Shown here: positions 36,162 through 44,838 of the stretch, piece after piece
How positions within the stretch are numbered: position 1 is the first letter of the stretch
How the letters are laid out: each line of letters begins with the position of its first letter
DNA from: Agromyces ramosus
GTDB lineage: Bacteria > Actinomycetota > Actinomycetes > Actinomycetales > Microbacteriaceae
Direction: 5' to 3'
Assembly (NCBI RefSeq): GCF_030817175.1
Contig: NZ_JAUSYY010000001.1
Coordinates: 3,348,001 to 3,412,000, forward strand
DNA length: 64,000 nucleotides
Made by a program: the position numbers and the translations under genes
Notes under the pieces: model-generated
What the model saw: the letters and a program-made list of their open reading frames with translations, nothing else
Told to the model about the DNA's origin: nothing
Database searches by the model: none

Positions 36162-37799
36162 TCAGTCATCGCCGCCACTGCCCGCGGGTTCGGGGGCGCC
36201 GCCGGAAGCGGTGTCCGCCTCGACCATCTCGTCGCCCGCGGGGATCTCTTCCGGCAGGGGCAGGTCACCGGCGCTCGGCCGATCGCCGTGCGTGTTCGCG
36301 CGGCCGTCGGGCGTCGGGTCGGGTTCGGACGGGGTGATCTCAGCATCGGACACGGGCATCTCCTCTTCTCGATGAGTGGTTGAACCTGTCGGCTGTTGCT
36401 CGTCGCGCATCGCCTCCGCGAGCCGCGGCCAGAATGCGGCGAGGGTGGCCGCGCCCTTCTCGAGCACGTCGAGTCGAACGCGCTCGTCGGAGTCGTGCCA
36501 CCGGTCGCTCACGAGTCCCGTGCCGAAGAACACGAGCGGTGCGTCGAGGGTGCGGGCGAGGAGCTCCGCCGGACCGCCGCCCGCGTTGCCCATACGCCCG
36601 ACGAAGTCGACGCCGAACCCGATTCGCATCGCCTCGTCGAGTGCTTCCACGGCGGGATGAGCGGGCGTGCGGTAGGGCGCTTCGGCGGTCTTCCGGGCGA
36701 TCGAGAGCTCGGTCCGGATGCCGCGTGCGTCGGCCTCGGCCTCGACCCAGCGTTCCAGCTGCCCGGCGACCGCCTCCGGCGACTGGCCGTCGACGAGCCG
36801 GATGCTGAGCGAGGCGGTCGCCGACGCCGGGATGACCGCTCGGGGCAGGTCGTCGAGATCGCCGCCCTTGATGCTGATCACCTCCAGCGCAGGCCGGGCC
36901 CAGAGCAGTTCGGGGATCGAGTATCCGTGCTCTCCGGTGACCCGCATCGTGTCGGACTCCGCGAGCCACCAGGCGTCATCGACCTCGAGTGCCGAGTACT
37001 GCTGGCTCTGCTCGGCCGTCGGCGTCGTGACGGCGTCGTAGAAGCCGGGCAGGGTGATGCGACCGTCCTCGTCGTGGAGTCGGGAGATGAGCCGCGCCAG
37101 ATCGACCACAGGGTTGGGTGCCGGCCCGGACACCGCGCCGCTGTGCACGTCGTGCGCCGGCCCGAGCACTGTGAGCTCGGCGCCGATCATGCCCCGGACG
37201 CTCGTGGTCAGGGCGGGGCGTTCGGGGTCGAGGAGGGTCGTGTCCGAGTACACGATGAGGTCGCACGTGAGGTCGTCGGCGCGCGCCTCCATGAGCTCCG
37301 CGAGGTTCGGCGAGCCGGTTTCCTCCTCGCCGTCGACGAGGAGTTTCACGGTGACCGGTGGTGCGGAGCGACCATCGCCGAGCAGGGCGCGAAGCCCCCA
37401 CAGGTGCGCGATGACCTGCGCCTTCGCATCGGAAGCCCCGCGGCCGAAGAGGCATCCGTCGCGTTCGATCGGGGTGAACGGCTGGGTCTCGTTCCAGGAT
37501 TCGCCGATCACGGCGCGCACGTCATGATGGCTGTAGACGAGGACAGTTGGGGCAGTGGCATCCGCCGGCCATTCGGCGAACACCGTTGACGTCTCGCCCT
37601 GCTGCCACACCTCCGCGCGTGGAAACCCGACCGCGCGGCAGAGACCGGCGAGAGCGTTCGCCGAGCGGGGAAGGTCGTCGACGTGGTCGGGGTCGCCGGC
37701 GATCGAGGGGATGCGCACCCACTCGGCGAGGTGATCGATGAACTCGCGACGATGTTCCTGCAGGGCGCTGCGCATCCGGTGGTCGGTGAGGATGGTCAT
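36162..37799 (-). CDS. M20-family dipeptidase with acidic C-terminal tail
   Basis: 545 residues, predicted cytoplasmic di-zinc peptidase. Metal and catalytic motifs are visible: VLVYSHHDV (His, Asp), GRGASDAKAQ (bridging Asp), DGEEETGSP (catalytic Glu pair), and a C-terminal His in the family's lid region. The catalytic protein ends near residue 478. A 65-residue acidic, Pro-rich tail then follows (from MPVSDAE, position 36359 down). Its start overlaps the CDGSH gene stop by 4 nt, so it is third in an operon with a CDGSH protein and a diiron oxidase. The substrate may be a dipeptide or N-acyl amino acid feeding that oxidase (inference). Confidence 0.85.
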   Translation of the reverse strand: MTILTDHRMRSALQEHRREFIDHLAEWVRIPSIAGDPDHVDDLPRSANALAGLCRAVGFPRAEVWQQGETSTVFAEWPADATAPTVLVYSHHDVRAVIGESWNETQPFTPIERDGCLFGRGASDAKAQVIAHLWGLRALLGDGRSAPPVTVKLLVDGEEETGSPNLAELMEARADDLTCDLIVYSDTTLLDPERPALTTSVRGMIGAELTVLGPAHDVHSGAVSGPAPNPVVDLARLISRLHDEDGRITLPGFYDAVTTPTAEQSQQYSALEVDDAWWLAESDTMRVTGEHGYSIPELLWARPALEVISIKGGDLDDLPRAVIPASATASLSIRLVDGQSPEAVAGQLERWVEAEADARGIRTELSIARKTAEAPYRTPAHPAVEALDEAMRIGFGVDFVGRMGNAGGGPAELLARTLDAPLVFFGTGLVSDRWHDSDERVRLDVLEKGAATLAAFWPRLAEAMRDEQQPTGSTTHREEEMPVSDAEITPSEPDPTPDGRANTHGDRPSAGDLPLPEEIPAGDEMVEADTASGGAPEPAGSGGDD

Positions 37800-38047
37800 G
37801 GCGCCTCGTCGAACGTGACAGCCGGCGTTCGGGCCGGCGGGCTCGTTCGGAACCCGACGAGCTTGTGCGAGCCGTCGCAGAACGGGCGGATGGCGGACGC
37901 GCCGCAGCGGCAGAGTGCGAACGTGCGACGGTTCGGCTGCACGGGCTCGCCGTCGTCGTCGAACAGCGCGAGGTCGCCGCGAACGAGCAGCGGTCCGTCG
38001 GGACAGGCCGTGATCGACACGGGGCGGGCGGATGCCTCGGCGCTCAT
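37796..38047 (-). CDS. CDGSH iron-sulfur domain protein
   Basis: An 83-residue protein with one perfect CDGSH [2Fe-2S] motif: C-x-C-x2-S-x3-P-x-C-D-G-x-H (CRCGASAIRPFCDGSH). Three Cys and one His bind the cluster, as in mitoNEET. N-terminal residues VSITACPDGPLLVRGDLAL match small bacterial CDGSH proteins. ATG 38047 overlaps the oxidase stop, and its own stop overlaps the peptidase start (both TCAT on the plus strand). It could supply electrons or iron-sulfur units to the upstream HDO, by context. Confidence 0.9.
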   Translation of the reverse strand: MSAEASARPVSITACPDGPLLVRGDLALFDDDGEPVQPNRRTFALCRCGASAIRPFCDGSHKLVGFRTSPPARTPAVTFDEAP

Positions 38048-39123
38048 GCCAGCGGCATCCTCAGCGCTGACTCGCCCCGCTCGAACCGTTCGCGCAAGCC
38101 ACCCCAGAGGCGGCCGTCGAGCGTGAGGCACGCCGCAGCACCGAAGAGGATGTCCTTCGCGACCTGCGGTTCGTCACGGGCGAGGGAGCCGGCGAGATCA
38201 CGCGCGGCGAGCTGCTCGTGCACCGCGTCGGCCTCGACGTGCTCGACGAAGTAGTCGGTGACGTCCTCGCCGAAGCCGAGCCGGCGCAGCCCGTTCGCGT
38301 ACGCGCGGCAGGGGAGCGACGAGGTCATCTCGTAGGCGGCGAGGTGACCGACGATCGCACCGCGGAGGCGCCGATGCAGTCCGAAGAAGGACATCAGGTT
38401 CATCGATGCGTAGACGGTGACGGGCACGTGGTCGGCGTAGGCGCCGTAGCGATCATCGAGCCCAGCGCCGCGCAGTGCGTTCGCGAAGATCGTGGCGTGA
38501 AGTCGCTCGGCGCGGCCACCGCCGTACTCGTCGGCCTGGATCTCGACGAGGGCGGATTTCGCCGCCCCATGCAGCCGGGGGATGGCCCAGCTGTGCGGGT
38601 CCGCCTCCTTCAGCGTGTAGATCGTGCGGCACGCGAGTATCTCGAGCACCTGCTCGGACGTGGCCTCTCGTTCGACGAACGCCGACAGGCTCGGCCCGTC
38701 GTCGGCTCCGACGAGGGCGAACAGCGCCTCGGGCACGTCGCGGGTCGCGATCGGCTGGGGCACCGAGTGGCGCAGCGCGTCCTCGAACTCCCGCTCGATC
38801 GGCCCGCGCACGGCGAGCAGGCGCGGGTCCCACTCCCACGTGTCGGGCACGCCCTCGAGGCCGCCGTAGTGCAGTTCGTACGTGAGAAAGAGCGCCAGTT
38901 GCAGGTCGTCGTCGCCGATCACGTCATCGGATGCCGCGAGCGCCTCCGTCGCCGCAACGGCGAGTTCGCCGACCGGCGCATGCTCCGGACCCGTGAGCTG
39001 GGCGACGAGCGCCTCCGTGACCGGACCGCGCGGGCTCGGCAGCGCCATCGGGCGCATCGGGCTCGCGGTACTCGCTGCAGGGGTCGGTGTGGCGCCGGGT
39101 CGAGCATCGGCGGTGATCGTCAT
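38044..39123 (-). CDS. Heme-oxygenase-like diiron oxidase/oxygenase (HDO; iron-containing redox enzyme family)
   Basis: A 359-residue helical protein with the six-residue HDO metal site: E173, E199-x9-H209, and H295-x3-D299-x2-H302. Other family members, which use this site to activate O2, carry out N-oxygenation, C-C cleavage or desaturation of amino- or fatty-acid substrates. About 45 N-terminal residues are Pro/Ala-rich and probably disordered. ATG 39123 is supported by GGGAG and by a -35/-10 promoter 31-59 nt upstream. The following CDGSH and M20 genes are coupled by overlap. Substrate is unknown; no close characterised homologue is recognised. Confidence 0.82.
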   Translation of the reverse strand: MTITADARPGATPTPAASTASPMRPMALPSPRGPVTEALVAQLTGPEHAPVGELAVAATEALAASDDVIGDDDLQLALFLTYELHYGGLEGVPDTWEWDPRLLAVRGPIEREFEDALRHSVPQPIATRDVPEALFALVGADDGPSLSAFVEREATSEQVLEILACRTIYTLKEADPHSWAIPRLHGAAKSALVEIQADEYGGGRAERLHATIFANALRGAGLDDRYGAYADHVPVTVYASMNLMSFFGLHRRLRGAIVGHLAAYEMTSSLPCRAYANGLRRLGFGEDVTDYFVEHVEADAVHEQLAARDLAGSLARDEPQVAKDILFGAAACLTLDGRLWGGLRERFERGESALRMPLA

Positions 39124-39153
39124 GCCAGGCTCCCTCGCTCGCGTCGTGTCTCC

Positions 39154-39182
39154 ACCGTAGAGAGGGATCACGCCCCTGTCAG
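39154..39182 (-). promoter_or_regulatory. Sigma-A-like promoter of the HDO operon
   Basis: On the minus strand: CTGACA (39177-39182), a 17-nt spacer, and TACGGT (39154-39159). This is the best -35/-10 pair I found in the window, and it leaves a leader of about 24 nt before ATG 39123. The -35 overlaps a small palindrome GCCCCTG-T-CAGGGGC (39172-39186) that could be an operator. Confidence 0.6.
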
Positions 39183-39232
39183 GGGCTTGACCGGCCGAAC
39201 CGTGAGCGGTAGCCGCCGCGGGCCGCGGCGCT

Positions 39233-40663
39233 TCAGGGTCGGGCCGCGCGGAACCGCACCTCGCCCGCCCGGATGTCGGCGTGCTCGAGCACCACCTCGA
39301 GCCGCGCGCCCGCGCGGGCAGCGGGCGTCGCGGGGCATGTGGCCGTCACGGCCGGTTCGGTGAGCTGGATGATCGCGTTGTCGCCGCGGAGCTCGAGCAC
39401 CGTGGCGGTGAATCGCTCGCCCACCCGGTCGGAGAGCACGGCGGCTTCGACGAGTGCGACGGATGCCGCGTCGAGGCGGCTCGCCCGCTGCGACGACGCA
39501 CCCATGAGTGCCGGAAGCTCGTGGAGCGAGTCTCGTGCCCACGCCGGCACCTCTCGACCCGCGACGAGCGCTTCGCACACGACGAGTCCCCAGCGGTCGA
39601 CGAGGCGGCGCAGCGGCGCGGTGACGTGCGCGTACGGCGCGGCGAGCGCCGATTGCTCGGGGTCGGCGGGCACGTCGCCGTCCATCGCCTCGTAGCCCGC
39701 CCCGCGAAAGAGCCCGCCGGCCGCCTGCAGCACCGCGAGCGCTGCCGGGCCGTCGTGATCGAGGCCGCGCAGGTACTCGCCGTAGGTCACCGATTCCGGC
39801 CACGGCCGGCCGAGGGCCTCGGTCTGTGTGCGGAACGCCGCGATGCGCTCGGGGGTCGGCTTGGGCATGGTGCGCAGGATTCCGATCCGGGCCTCGACCA
39901 TGACGGCGGCGGCGGCCATGCCCGTCATGAGCGAGAGCTGCGCGTTCCACGCCTCGACCGGGAGGAGGTGTCGTCGCTTCAGCGCGTAGCCGCCGTCGGA
40001 ACGGACGATCTCCTCCTCGGGTGAGTTGAGGCTCGCGCCGCCGCGCGCACGTTCCTGATCGATGCGGGCGAGCCCGACCTCGCGGAGCAACGCGAGCGGT
40101 TCGCCGTCGGCGGCATCGATGCGGGTCTGGGCCTCGTCGTAGCTGAGCTGCTCACGCGACCGGACGTGGGCTCGCTCGAGCCCGGTTCGACCGATGGCGC
40201 CGGTCTCGTCGAGTTCGAACGACCAGACGTAGGCGGTGCGGTCGACGCCCGGAAGGAGCGAGACCCGGTCTTCGCTGAGCACGGGAGGATGCATCGGCAC
40301 CCGCCCGTCGGCGGCGTAGAGCGTCTGCCCGCGCTCGCGAGCCTCGCGATCGACGGCCCCGCCCGCGAGCACGAAGCCCGGGACATCCGCGATCGCGTAG
40401 TGCACGAGGAAGCCGCCGGGGCGCCGGGCGATGTGCAGTGCCTGGTCGAGATCCATCGACCCTGCGGGGTCGATCGTGACGAACGGGATGTCGCGGCGGT
40501 CGACCGTCGGCGGCGGTGAGGCGGATGCCGCAGCATCCGCCTCGGCGAGCACGTCGGGCGGGAACCCGGTGGGCAGGTCGAGCGACGTGCGGAGCTCGGC
40601 GAGCGCCACGGCGAGCTCGCTCTGCGCGGCGGACGCCGCGATGCGTGACCGGCGCGGTGACAT
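39233..40663 (-). CDS. RNB-domain exoribonuclease (RNase II/R-like)
   Basis: A 476-residue 3'-5' exoribonuclease. The catalytic RNB centre is at residues 61-75: FVTIDPAGSMDLDQALH, with the metal-binding Asp cluster. VHYAIADVPGFV and MHPPVLSEDRVSLLPG are also typical. It lacks the long N-terminal cold-shock domains of RNase R, and only a short C-terminal region could be S1-like. This compact form is common in actinobacteria. The ATG has TAGGCT 6 nt upstream, and it diverges from proS by only 39 nt between starts. Confidence 0.87.
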   Translation of the reverse strand: MSPRRSRIAASAAQSELAVALAELRTSLDLPTGFPPDVLAEADAAASASPPPTVDRRDIPFVTIDPAGSMDLDQALHIARRPGGFLVHYAIADVPGFVLAGGAVDREARERGQTLYAADGRVPMHPPVLSEDRVSLLPGVDRTAYVWSFELDETGAIGRTGLERAHVRSREQLSYDEAQTRIDAADGEPLALLREVGLARIDQERARGGASLNSPEEEIVRSDGGYALKRRHLLPVEAWNAQLSLMTGMAAAAVMVEARIGILRTMPKPTPERIAAFRTQTEALGRPWPESVTYGEYLRGLDHDGPAALAVLQAAGGLFRGAGYEAMDGDVPADPEQSALAAPYAHVTAPLRRLVDRWGLVVCEALVAGREVPAWARDSLHELPALMGASSQRASRLDAASVALVEAAVLSDRVGERFTATVLELRGDNAIIQLTEPAVTATCPATPAARAGARLEVVLEHADIRAGEVRFRAARP

Positions 40664-40669
40664 GCGCCA

Positions 40670-40675
40670 AGCCTA
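40670..40675 (-). promoter_or_regulatory. -10 hexamer for the RNB gene, leaderless-type
   Basis: Minus-strand TAGGCT, 6 nt before ATG 40663. It lies between the divergent proS -10 (40691) and its own start, so the two promoters overlap. Confidence 0.55.
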
Positions 40676-40690
40676 GGCGGGACGCGCAAT

Positions 40691-40696
40691 TAGAAT
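40691..40696 (+). promoter_or_regulatory. -10 hexamer for proS, leaderless-type
   Basis: TAGAAT, 6 nt before GTG 40703; among the best -10 matches in the window. Confidence 0.6.
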
Positions 40697-40702
40697 CATC
40701 GG

Positions 40703-42466
40703 GTGCCCACACGCCTTTCGAACTACTTCCTCCGCACCCTCCGCGAAGACCCGGCCGACGCCGAGGTCACGAGCCACCGCCTGCTCGTTCGCGCCGGCTA
40801 CATCCGCCGCCAGGCGCCAGGCGTCTTCGCGTGGCTGCCGCTCGGCCTGCGGGTCAAGGCGAAGATCGAGGCGATCATTCGTGAAGAGATGACGAATGCG
40901 GGTGCGCACGAGGTGCACTTCCCCGCGCTGCTGCCGCGCGAGCCGTATGAGGCCTCGGGCCGGTGGGAGACCTACGGCGACGGCATCTTCCGTCTGAAGG
41001 ATCGAAAGGGTGCCGACTACCTGCTCGCACCGACACACGAAGAGGCGTTCACGCTGCTCGTGAAAGATCTCTGCAACTCGTACAAAGACCTGCCGCTGTC
41101 GATCTACCAGATTCAAGACAAGTACCGCGACGAGGCACGTCCTCGCGCCGGCCTCCTGCGCGGCCGCGAGTTCACCATGAAGGACGCGTACTCGTTCGAC
41201 GTCTCCGACGAGGGTCTCGACGCGAGCTACCAGTCCCAACGCGACGCCTACGAGCGCATCTTCATGCGGCTCGGCCTCGAGTACGTCATCGTGAATGCCG
41301 ACAACGGGCTCATGGGCGGCGCGCGGAGCGAGGAGTTCCTGCACCCGACGCCGGTCGGCGAAGACACCTTCGTGCGCTCGGCCGGTGGCTACGCAGCGAA
41401 CGTCGAAGCGTTCGAGACGATCGTGCCCGAGCCGATCCCGTTCGACGGTCTGCCCGCGCCCGTGGTGCTCGACTCGCCGAACACGCCGACGATCGCGACC
41501 CTCGTCGAGCTCGCCAATGCCGAGTACCCGCGTCCCGACGGCCGCCCCTGGACCGCAGCCGACACGCTGAAGAACGTCGTGCTCGCCGTCGTGCAGCCCG
41601 ACGGCACTCGCGAGGTCGTCGTCATCGGCCTGCCGGGCGACCGCGATGTCGAGATGAAGCGCGTCGAGGTGGCGTTCGCGCCCGGCGAGGCGGAGCCCGC
41701 CACTGAGGCGGACTTCGCGAAGCACCCCGGTCTCGTGAAGGGTTACATCGGCCCGTGGTCGGCCGACGGTGCCGTGCTCGGAGAAGAGTCGGCCACTGGC
41801 ATCCGCTATCTCGTCGACCCTCGCGTGGTCGATGGCACCGAGTGGATCACCGGGGCGAACGCCGATCAGCGGCACGTCTTCGGACTCGTCGCGGGCCGTG
41901 ACTTCGTCGCCGACGGCACCGTCGAGGCGGCGAGCGTGCGCGCCGGCGACCCCGCGCCCGACGGCTCCGGCCCGGTAGAACTGGCCCGGGGCATGGAGAT
42001 CGGCCACGTTTTCCAACTCGGTCGCTTCTTCGCCGAGGCGCTCGGCCTCAAGGTGCTCGACGAGAACGGCAAACTCGCCACGGTCACCATGGGCTCCTAC
42101 GGCATCGGCGTCACCCGCATCCTCGCGATCATCGCCGAAGACAACAACGACGACAAGGGCTTGATCTGGCCTGCGGCGGTCGCGCCGTTCGACGTGCACG
42201 TGCTCGCCGCCGGCAAGGACGCGGCGGTGTTCGAAGCCGCCGAGGCGGTCGTGGGCGCGCTCGAGGCATCCGGATACGACGTGCTCTACGACGATCGCCC
42301 GAAGGTCTCGCCCGGCGTGAAGTTCGGCGACGCCGAACTCATCGGCATCCCGAAGATCGTGATCGCCGGACGCGGCGTCGTCGACGGCATCGTCGAGGTC
42401 TGGGATCGCGCCACGGGCGAGCGCACGCAGGTGCCGATCGACGGGGTCGTCGCCGCGCTCGCCTGA
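40703..42466 (+). CDS. proS: Prolyl-tRNA synthetase
   Basis: A 587-residue class IIa aminoacyl-tRNA synthetase of the bacterial type. Motif 2 is [24 protein letters not shown], and motif 3 includes [11 protein letters not shown]. An editing/insertion domain occupies roughly residues 225-400, and the anticodon-binding domain is C-terminal ([21 protein letters not shown]). Transcription appears leaderless from TAGAAT. In many actinobacteria proS is followed by rimP-nusA; here a phosphatase gene intervenes and rimP is absent. Confidence 0.95.
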   Translation: MPTRLSNYFLRTLREDPADAEVTSHRLLVRAGYIRRQAPGVFAWLPLGLRVKAKIEAIIREEMTNAGAHEVHFPALLPREPYEASGRWETYGDGIFRLKDRKGADYLLAPTHEEAFTLLVKDLCNSYKDLPLSIYQIQDKYRDEARPRAGLLRGREFTMKDAYSFDVSDEGLDASYQSQRDAYERIFMRLGLEYVIVNADNGLMGGARSEEFLHPTPVGEDTFVRSAGGYAANVEAFETIVPEPIPFDGLPAPVVLDSPNTPTIATLVELANAEYPRPDGRPWTAADTLKNVVLAVVQPDGTREVVVIGLPGDRDVEMKRVEVAFAPGEAEPATEADFAKHPGLVKGYIGPWSADGAVLGEESATGIRYLVDPRVVDGTEWITGANADQRHVFGLVAGRDFVADGTVEAASVRAGDPAPDGSGPVELARGMEIGHVFQLGRFFAEALGLKVLDENGKLATVTMGSYGIGVTRILAIIAEDNNDDKGLIWPAAVAPFDVHVLAAGKDAAVFEAAEAVVGALEASGYDVLYDDRPKVSPGVKFGDAELIGIPKIVIAGRGVVDGIVEVWDRATGERTQVPIDGVVAALA

Positions 42467-42525
42467 CGCCGGTGAGCGGATGTCCCGGCCGCGCTCGCGG
42501 CCGCGACCCCCACGATTCGACGCGC

Positions 42526-42547
42526 GTTCACCCCTCGTTCACGCCGC
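42526..42547 (+). promoter_or_regulatory. PHO-box-like direct repeat upstream of the PhoX-type gene
   Basis: Two adjacent 11-nt units, GTTCACCCCTC (42526-42536) and GTTCACGCCGC (42537-42547). They match the layout of actinobacterial PhoP boxes (11-nt direct repeats beginning G[GT]TCA). They lie about 72 nt before the phosphatase start. Confidence 0.65.
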
Positions 42548-42618
42548 ATCATGCGCCGCGACGGATTCCACGAGCACTGTGCAAGTGGAATCCCGACCAC
42601 GAGCGTGAGGACCGATCC

Positions 42619-44673
42619 GTGACGATCACCGACATCCAGCTGTTTCCGATGGCCGACCACGTGCGGGGCAAGCGCTCGCCCGTGACCTGCCACTTCAAGT
42701 GCGGAAACGCCTGCCTCGGCCCCGAGTGCAACACCTCCGCGAATCCCCACTTCCGCGACATCGCCTCGGCCGCGCTGACGCGGCGCGCGCTGCTGGGCCT
42801 CGGCGCGGCGGGCGCCGTCGGCATCGCACTCGCGGCCGTGGCGCCGGCCGGCTCGGCGACGGCAGCACCCGGGGGAGCCGCCTTCGGACGTGGCAGCGGC
42901 CTGCCATTCGACGCCATCGCGCCGGTGCCCGGTGTCGTCGACGACTTCAACGTGCCGGCGGGCTACACGTGGGCGCCGATCATCCGCTGGGGCGACCCGC
43001 TCTTCTCGGGTGTGCCCGCGCTCGACTTCGACCACCAGACCGTCGAGGCGCAGGCCGGGCAGTTCGGCTACAACGTCGACTACATCGACATCCTCGCCGA
43101 CCAGAGCGGCCGCACCGCGGTGCTCGCGGCGAACCACGAGTACGTGAACCCCGGCCTGATGTTCACGCCGAGCAGCGATCCCGCCGAGCTCGACCGACGG
43201 GCCGCGATCTACAAGGCCGCGCACGGCTTCTCGGTCGTCGAGCTCCGCCGTAGCAAACTGGGCCAGCCGTGGCGCTACCTCGTCGACGGCCGCCGCAACC
43301 GCCGCATCACCGCCGACACCGTGTTCGAGGTGACCGGCCCCGCCGCCGGCACCGACCTCATGAAGACCGCCGCCGACCCCGAGGGCCGCTGGGTCAAGGG
43401 CACGCTCGGCAACTGCGCCGGCGGCACGACCCCGTGGGGCACGGTGCTCTCGGGTGAGGAGAACTTCGACGGGTACTTCGCGTGGGCCGCCGACACCGCG
43501 GGCCAGAAGCGCTACCGCGCCACGCCGAGCAGTGCTTCGACCTACACGTTCGAGCGCATCGACCCTCGCTTCGACGCACATGACGCCGGCTATCTGAACG
43601 AGCCCAACCGCTTCGGCTGGATCGTCGAGATCGACCCGCAGGACCCGAGCTCCACGCCGCGCAAGCACTCGGCCATGGGCCGGTTCAAGCACGAGGGCGC
43701 CAACGTCATCATCGCCGAGGACGGCCACGCGGTCGCGTACATGGGCGACGACCAGGCGAACGACTACCTGTACAAGTTCGTGTCGAAGGGCACGTTCACC
43801 CCCGGCAAGTCGGCGAAGGCCCGGCGCAGCAACCTCGACCTGCTGAGCGAGGGCGACTTGTACGTCGCACGGTTCACGGGCAACTCGCCCGCTGCCGAGG
43901 TCACCGGCTCGGGCGCACTCCCGGCTGACGGGCAGTTCGACGGAACCGGCGAGTGGATCCCGCTCACGAGGAACGGCGAGAGCGTCGTGCCCGGCATGAC
44001 GACGGAGGAGGTGCTCGTCTTCGCGCGCCTCGCGGCCGACGCCGTCGGTGCGACGAAGATGGACCGTCCCGAGGACGTCGAGCCCAACCCGAAGACGCGC
44101 AAGGTCTACCTCGCGCTCACGAACAACTCGTCGCGCACGCTCGCGAACGTCGATGAGGCGAACCCGGTCACGGGCAACCGCAACGGGCACATCATCGAGA
44201 TGACCGAGACCGCCGGGCAGTCCGGCAGCACCTTCGGCTGGAACATCCTGCTGCTCTGCGGTGACCCCGCCGTCGACCAGAACACCTACTTCGCCGGCTT
44301 CCCGAAGGAGCTCGTGTCGCCGATCTCATGCCCAGACAACGTCGCGTTCGACTCCGAGGGCAACCTCTGGATCTCGACCGACGGCGCGCCGAGCAAGATC
44401 GGCTTCAACGACGGCCTCTTCAAGGTGCCGCTCGAGGGTCCCGAGCGCGGCCACGTGCAGCAGTTCCTCTCCGTCCCGCGCGAGGGCGAGACGTGCGGCC
44501 CGGTCATCCACGACCAGGAGGGCATGGTCTACGTCGCCGTGCAGCACCCTGGCGAGAACGGCTCGGTCGCCACGCCGACCTCCCACTTCCCCGATTACGT
44601 GCCCGCGCATCGCCCCGAGACCGGACTCGTGGCGGCCCCGCGGCCGTCGGTCGTGCAGGTCTGGCGCGCCTGA
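42619..44673 (+). CDS. PhoX-type exported phosphatase (DUF839)
   Basis: About 684 residues from GTG 42619. A twin-arginine signal (TRRALLGLGAAGAVG, RR at 55-56) follows an unusually long leader carrying four Cys (24, 28, 32, 37; in the HFKCGNACLGPEC segment). The mature protein has the PhoX family block GGTTPWGTVLSGEENFDGYF and later PEDVEPNPKTRKVYLALTNNS. PhoX enzymes are Ca/Fe-dependent phosphomonoesterases that scavenge phosphate outside the cell. A PHO-box-like repeat upstream supports induction by phosphate starvation. It separates proS from nusA and ends in a perfect palindrome. Confidence 0.87.
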   Translation: MTITDIQLFPMADHVRGKRSPVTCHFKCGNACLGPECNTSANPHFRDIASAALTRRALLGLGAAGAVGIALAAVAPAGSATAAPGGAAFGRGSGLPFDAIAPVPGVVDDFNVPAGYTWAPIIRWGDPLFSGVPALDFDHQTVEAQAGQFGYNVDYIDILADQSGRTAVLAANHEYVNPGLMFTPSSDPAELDRRAAIYKAAHGFSVVELRRSKLGQPWRYLVDGRRNRRITADTVFEVTGPAAGTDLMKTAADPEGRWVKGTLGNCAGGTTPWGTVLSGEENFDGYFAWAADTAGQKRYRATPSSASTYTFERIDPRFDAHDAGYLNEPNRFGWIVEIDPQDPSSTPRKHSAMGRFKHEGANVIIAEDGHAVAYMGDDQANDYLYKFVSKGTFTPGKSAKARRSNLDLLSEGDLYVARFTGNSPAAEVTGSGALPADGQFDGTGEWIPLTRNGESVVPGMTTEEVLVFARLAADAVGATKMDRPEDVEPNPKTRKVYLALTNNSSRTLANVDEANPVTGNRNGHIIEMTETAGQSGSTFGWNILLLCGDPAVDQNTYFAGFPKELVSPISCPDNVAFDSEGNLWISTDGAPSKIGFNDGLFKVPLEGPERGHVQQFLSVPREGETCGPVIHDQEGMVYVAVQHPGENGSVATPTSHFPDYVPAHRPETGLVAAPRPSVVQVWRA

Positions 44674-44682
44674 GCGCAGCAC

Positions 44683-44720
44683 TGCGGGTGGGCGGATGCC
44701 GCGGCATCCGCCCACCCGCA
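44683..44720. terminator. Perfect 38-bp palindrome after the phosphatase gene
   Basis: 19-bp arms, TGCGGGTGGGCGGATGCCG (44683-44701) and its exact complement (44702-44720), with no loop. It lies 10 nt after the stop and contains the GGATGCC/GGCATCC motif at its centre. No T-run; a strong stem of this kind may end transcription or protect the 3' end. Confidence 0.65.
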
Positions 44721-44774
44721 TGTTCGGCCCCGTCCACTTCGGCGGTCTCGCATGAAGCTTGCCCCCGCATCCGG

Positions 44775-44780
44775 TACCGT
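44775..44780 (+). promoter_or_regulatory. -10 hexamer candidate for nusA operon
   Basis: TACCGT, 58 nt before nusA ATG 44839. It would give a leader of about 50 nt containing GAGGAGG. No clear -35. Confidence 0.35.
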
Positions 44781-44838
44781 AGAGAGTTGTCCGCACCGAG
44801 GGGTACGCGGCATGAGAGCTGAATAGAGGAGGCCGGCA

